Assembly (NCBI GenBank): GCA_020201305.1
Contig: JAIVHC010000230.1
Span: forward strand, 1 to 6,204
DNA from: Geobacteraceae bacterium
Lineage (GTDB): Bacteria > Desulfobacterota > Desulfuromonadia > Desulfuromonadales > Desulfuromonadaceae
Direction: 5' to 3'
DNA length: 6,204 bases
Below are positions 6,177 to 6,204 of this stretch, in pieces. The translations under genes were made by a program, and so were the position numbers. The notes beneath the pieces are model-generated. The model was not told the origin of the DNA. It saw only the letters and a program-made list of their open reading frames with translations, and ran no database searches. Every line of letters begins with the position of its first letter. The stretch's first letter is position 1.

Positions 6177-6204
6177 ATGGAAGGGAAATCCGCCTTATGC
6201 ACAC

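Noticed and set aside
5903..6202. Minus-strand frame of 99 codons at the right edge
   Set aside because: It runs antisense through the TPP riboswitch and its terminator, whose conserved bases explain the sequence; no protein motif is seen.
6197..6204. Possible start of the thiamin-regulated gene on the plus strand
   Set aside because: Only two full codons are present after the ATG; the spacing to GGAAGGG is long, so a coding call cannot be supported.

Overview
The window is a dense, ordinary-looking bacterial chromosome segment. Nearly all of it is read from the minus strand, with one regulatory leader on the plus strand at the right edge. The organism cannot be named from this sequence alone. 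Mid-to-high GC by eye, Shine-Dalgarno starts, intrinsic terminators, sigma70-type promoters, and PurH/PurD wording that (from memory) resembles Geobacter/Desulfuromonas-type proteins suggest an anaerobic Gram-negative bacterium, perhaps Desulfuromonadia or a relative such as Chrysiogenota. That placement is inference.

Minus-strand layout, in transcription order (right to left): alr (alanine racemase, 4623-5840); an ASKHA-fold ATPase of the RACo/DUF4445 corrinoid-activator type that overlaps alr by 8 bases (3425-4630); a possible 64-residue hypothetical protein starting 2 bases after it (3228-3422); then a recognisable promoter and the purine biosynthesis run purH (1581-3146), purD (175-1446) and the start of purE (1-74, cut by the window edge). 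PurD makes GAR, an early step. PurE moves the carboxyl group in the AIR-to-CAIR segment. PurH does the last two steps to IMP. A good intrinsic terminator lies between purH and purD, so the run may be transcriptionally attenuated rather than a simple operon.

Plus strand, right edge: a sigma70-type promoter (5987-6015), a TPP riboswitch aptamer with the conserved thi-box core (6029-6116) and an intrinsic terminator with an eight-T tail (6146-6176). This is a complete thiamin-responsive control module for a gene that begins at or just beyond the window end and is transcribed divergently from alr.

The most unusual item is the RACo-like protein. It has the ASKHA ATPase signature motifs but lacks the N-terminal [2Fe-2S] domain of RACo and any C-terminal CxxC ferredoxin cluster of the RamA kind, and it is translationally overlapped with alr rather than placed beside a visible corrinoid methyltransferase. 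No mobile element, CRISPR array, tRNA or rRNA was recognised. I do not see a clearly new multi-gene system here.
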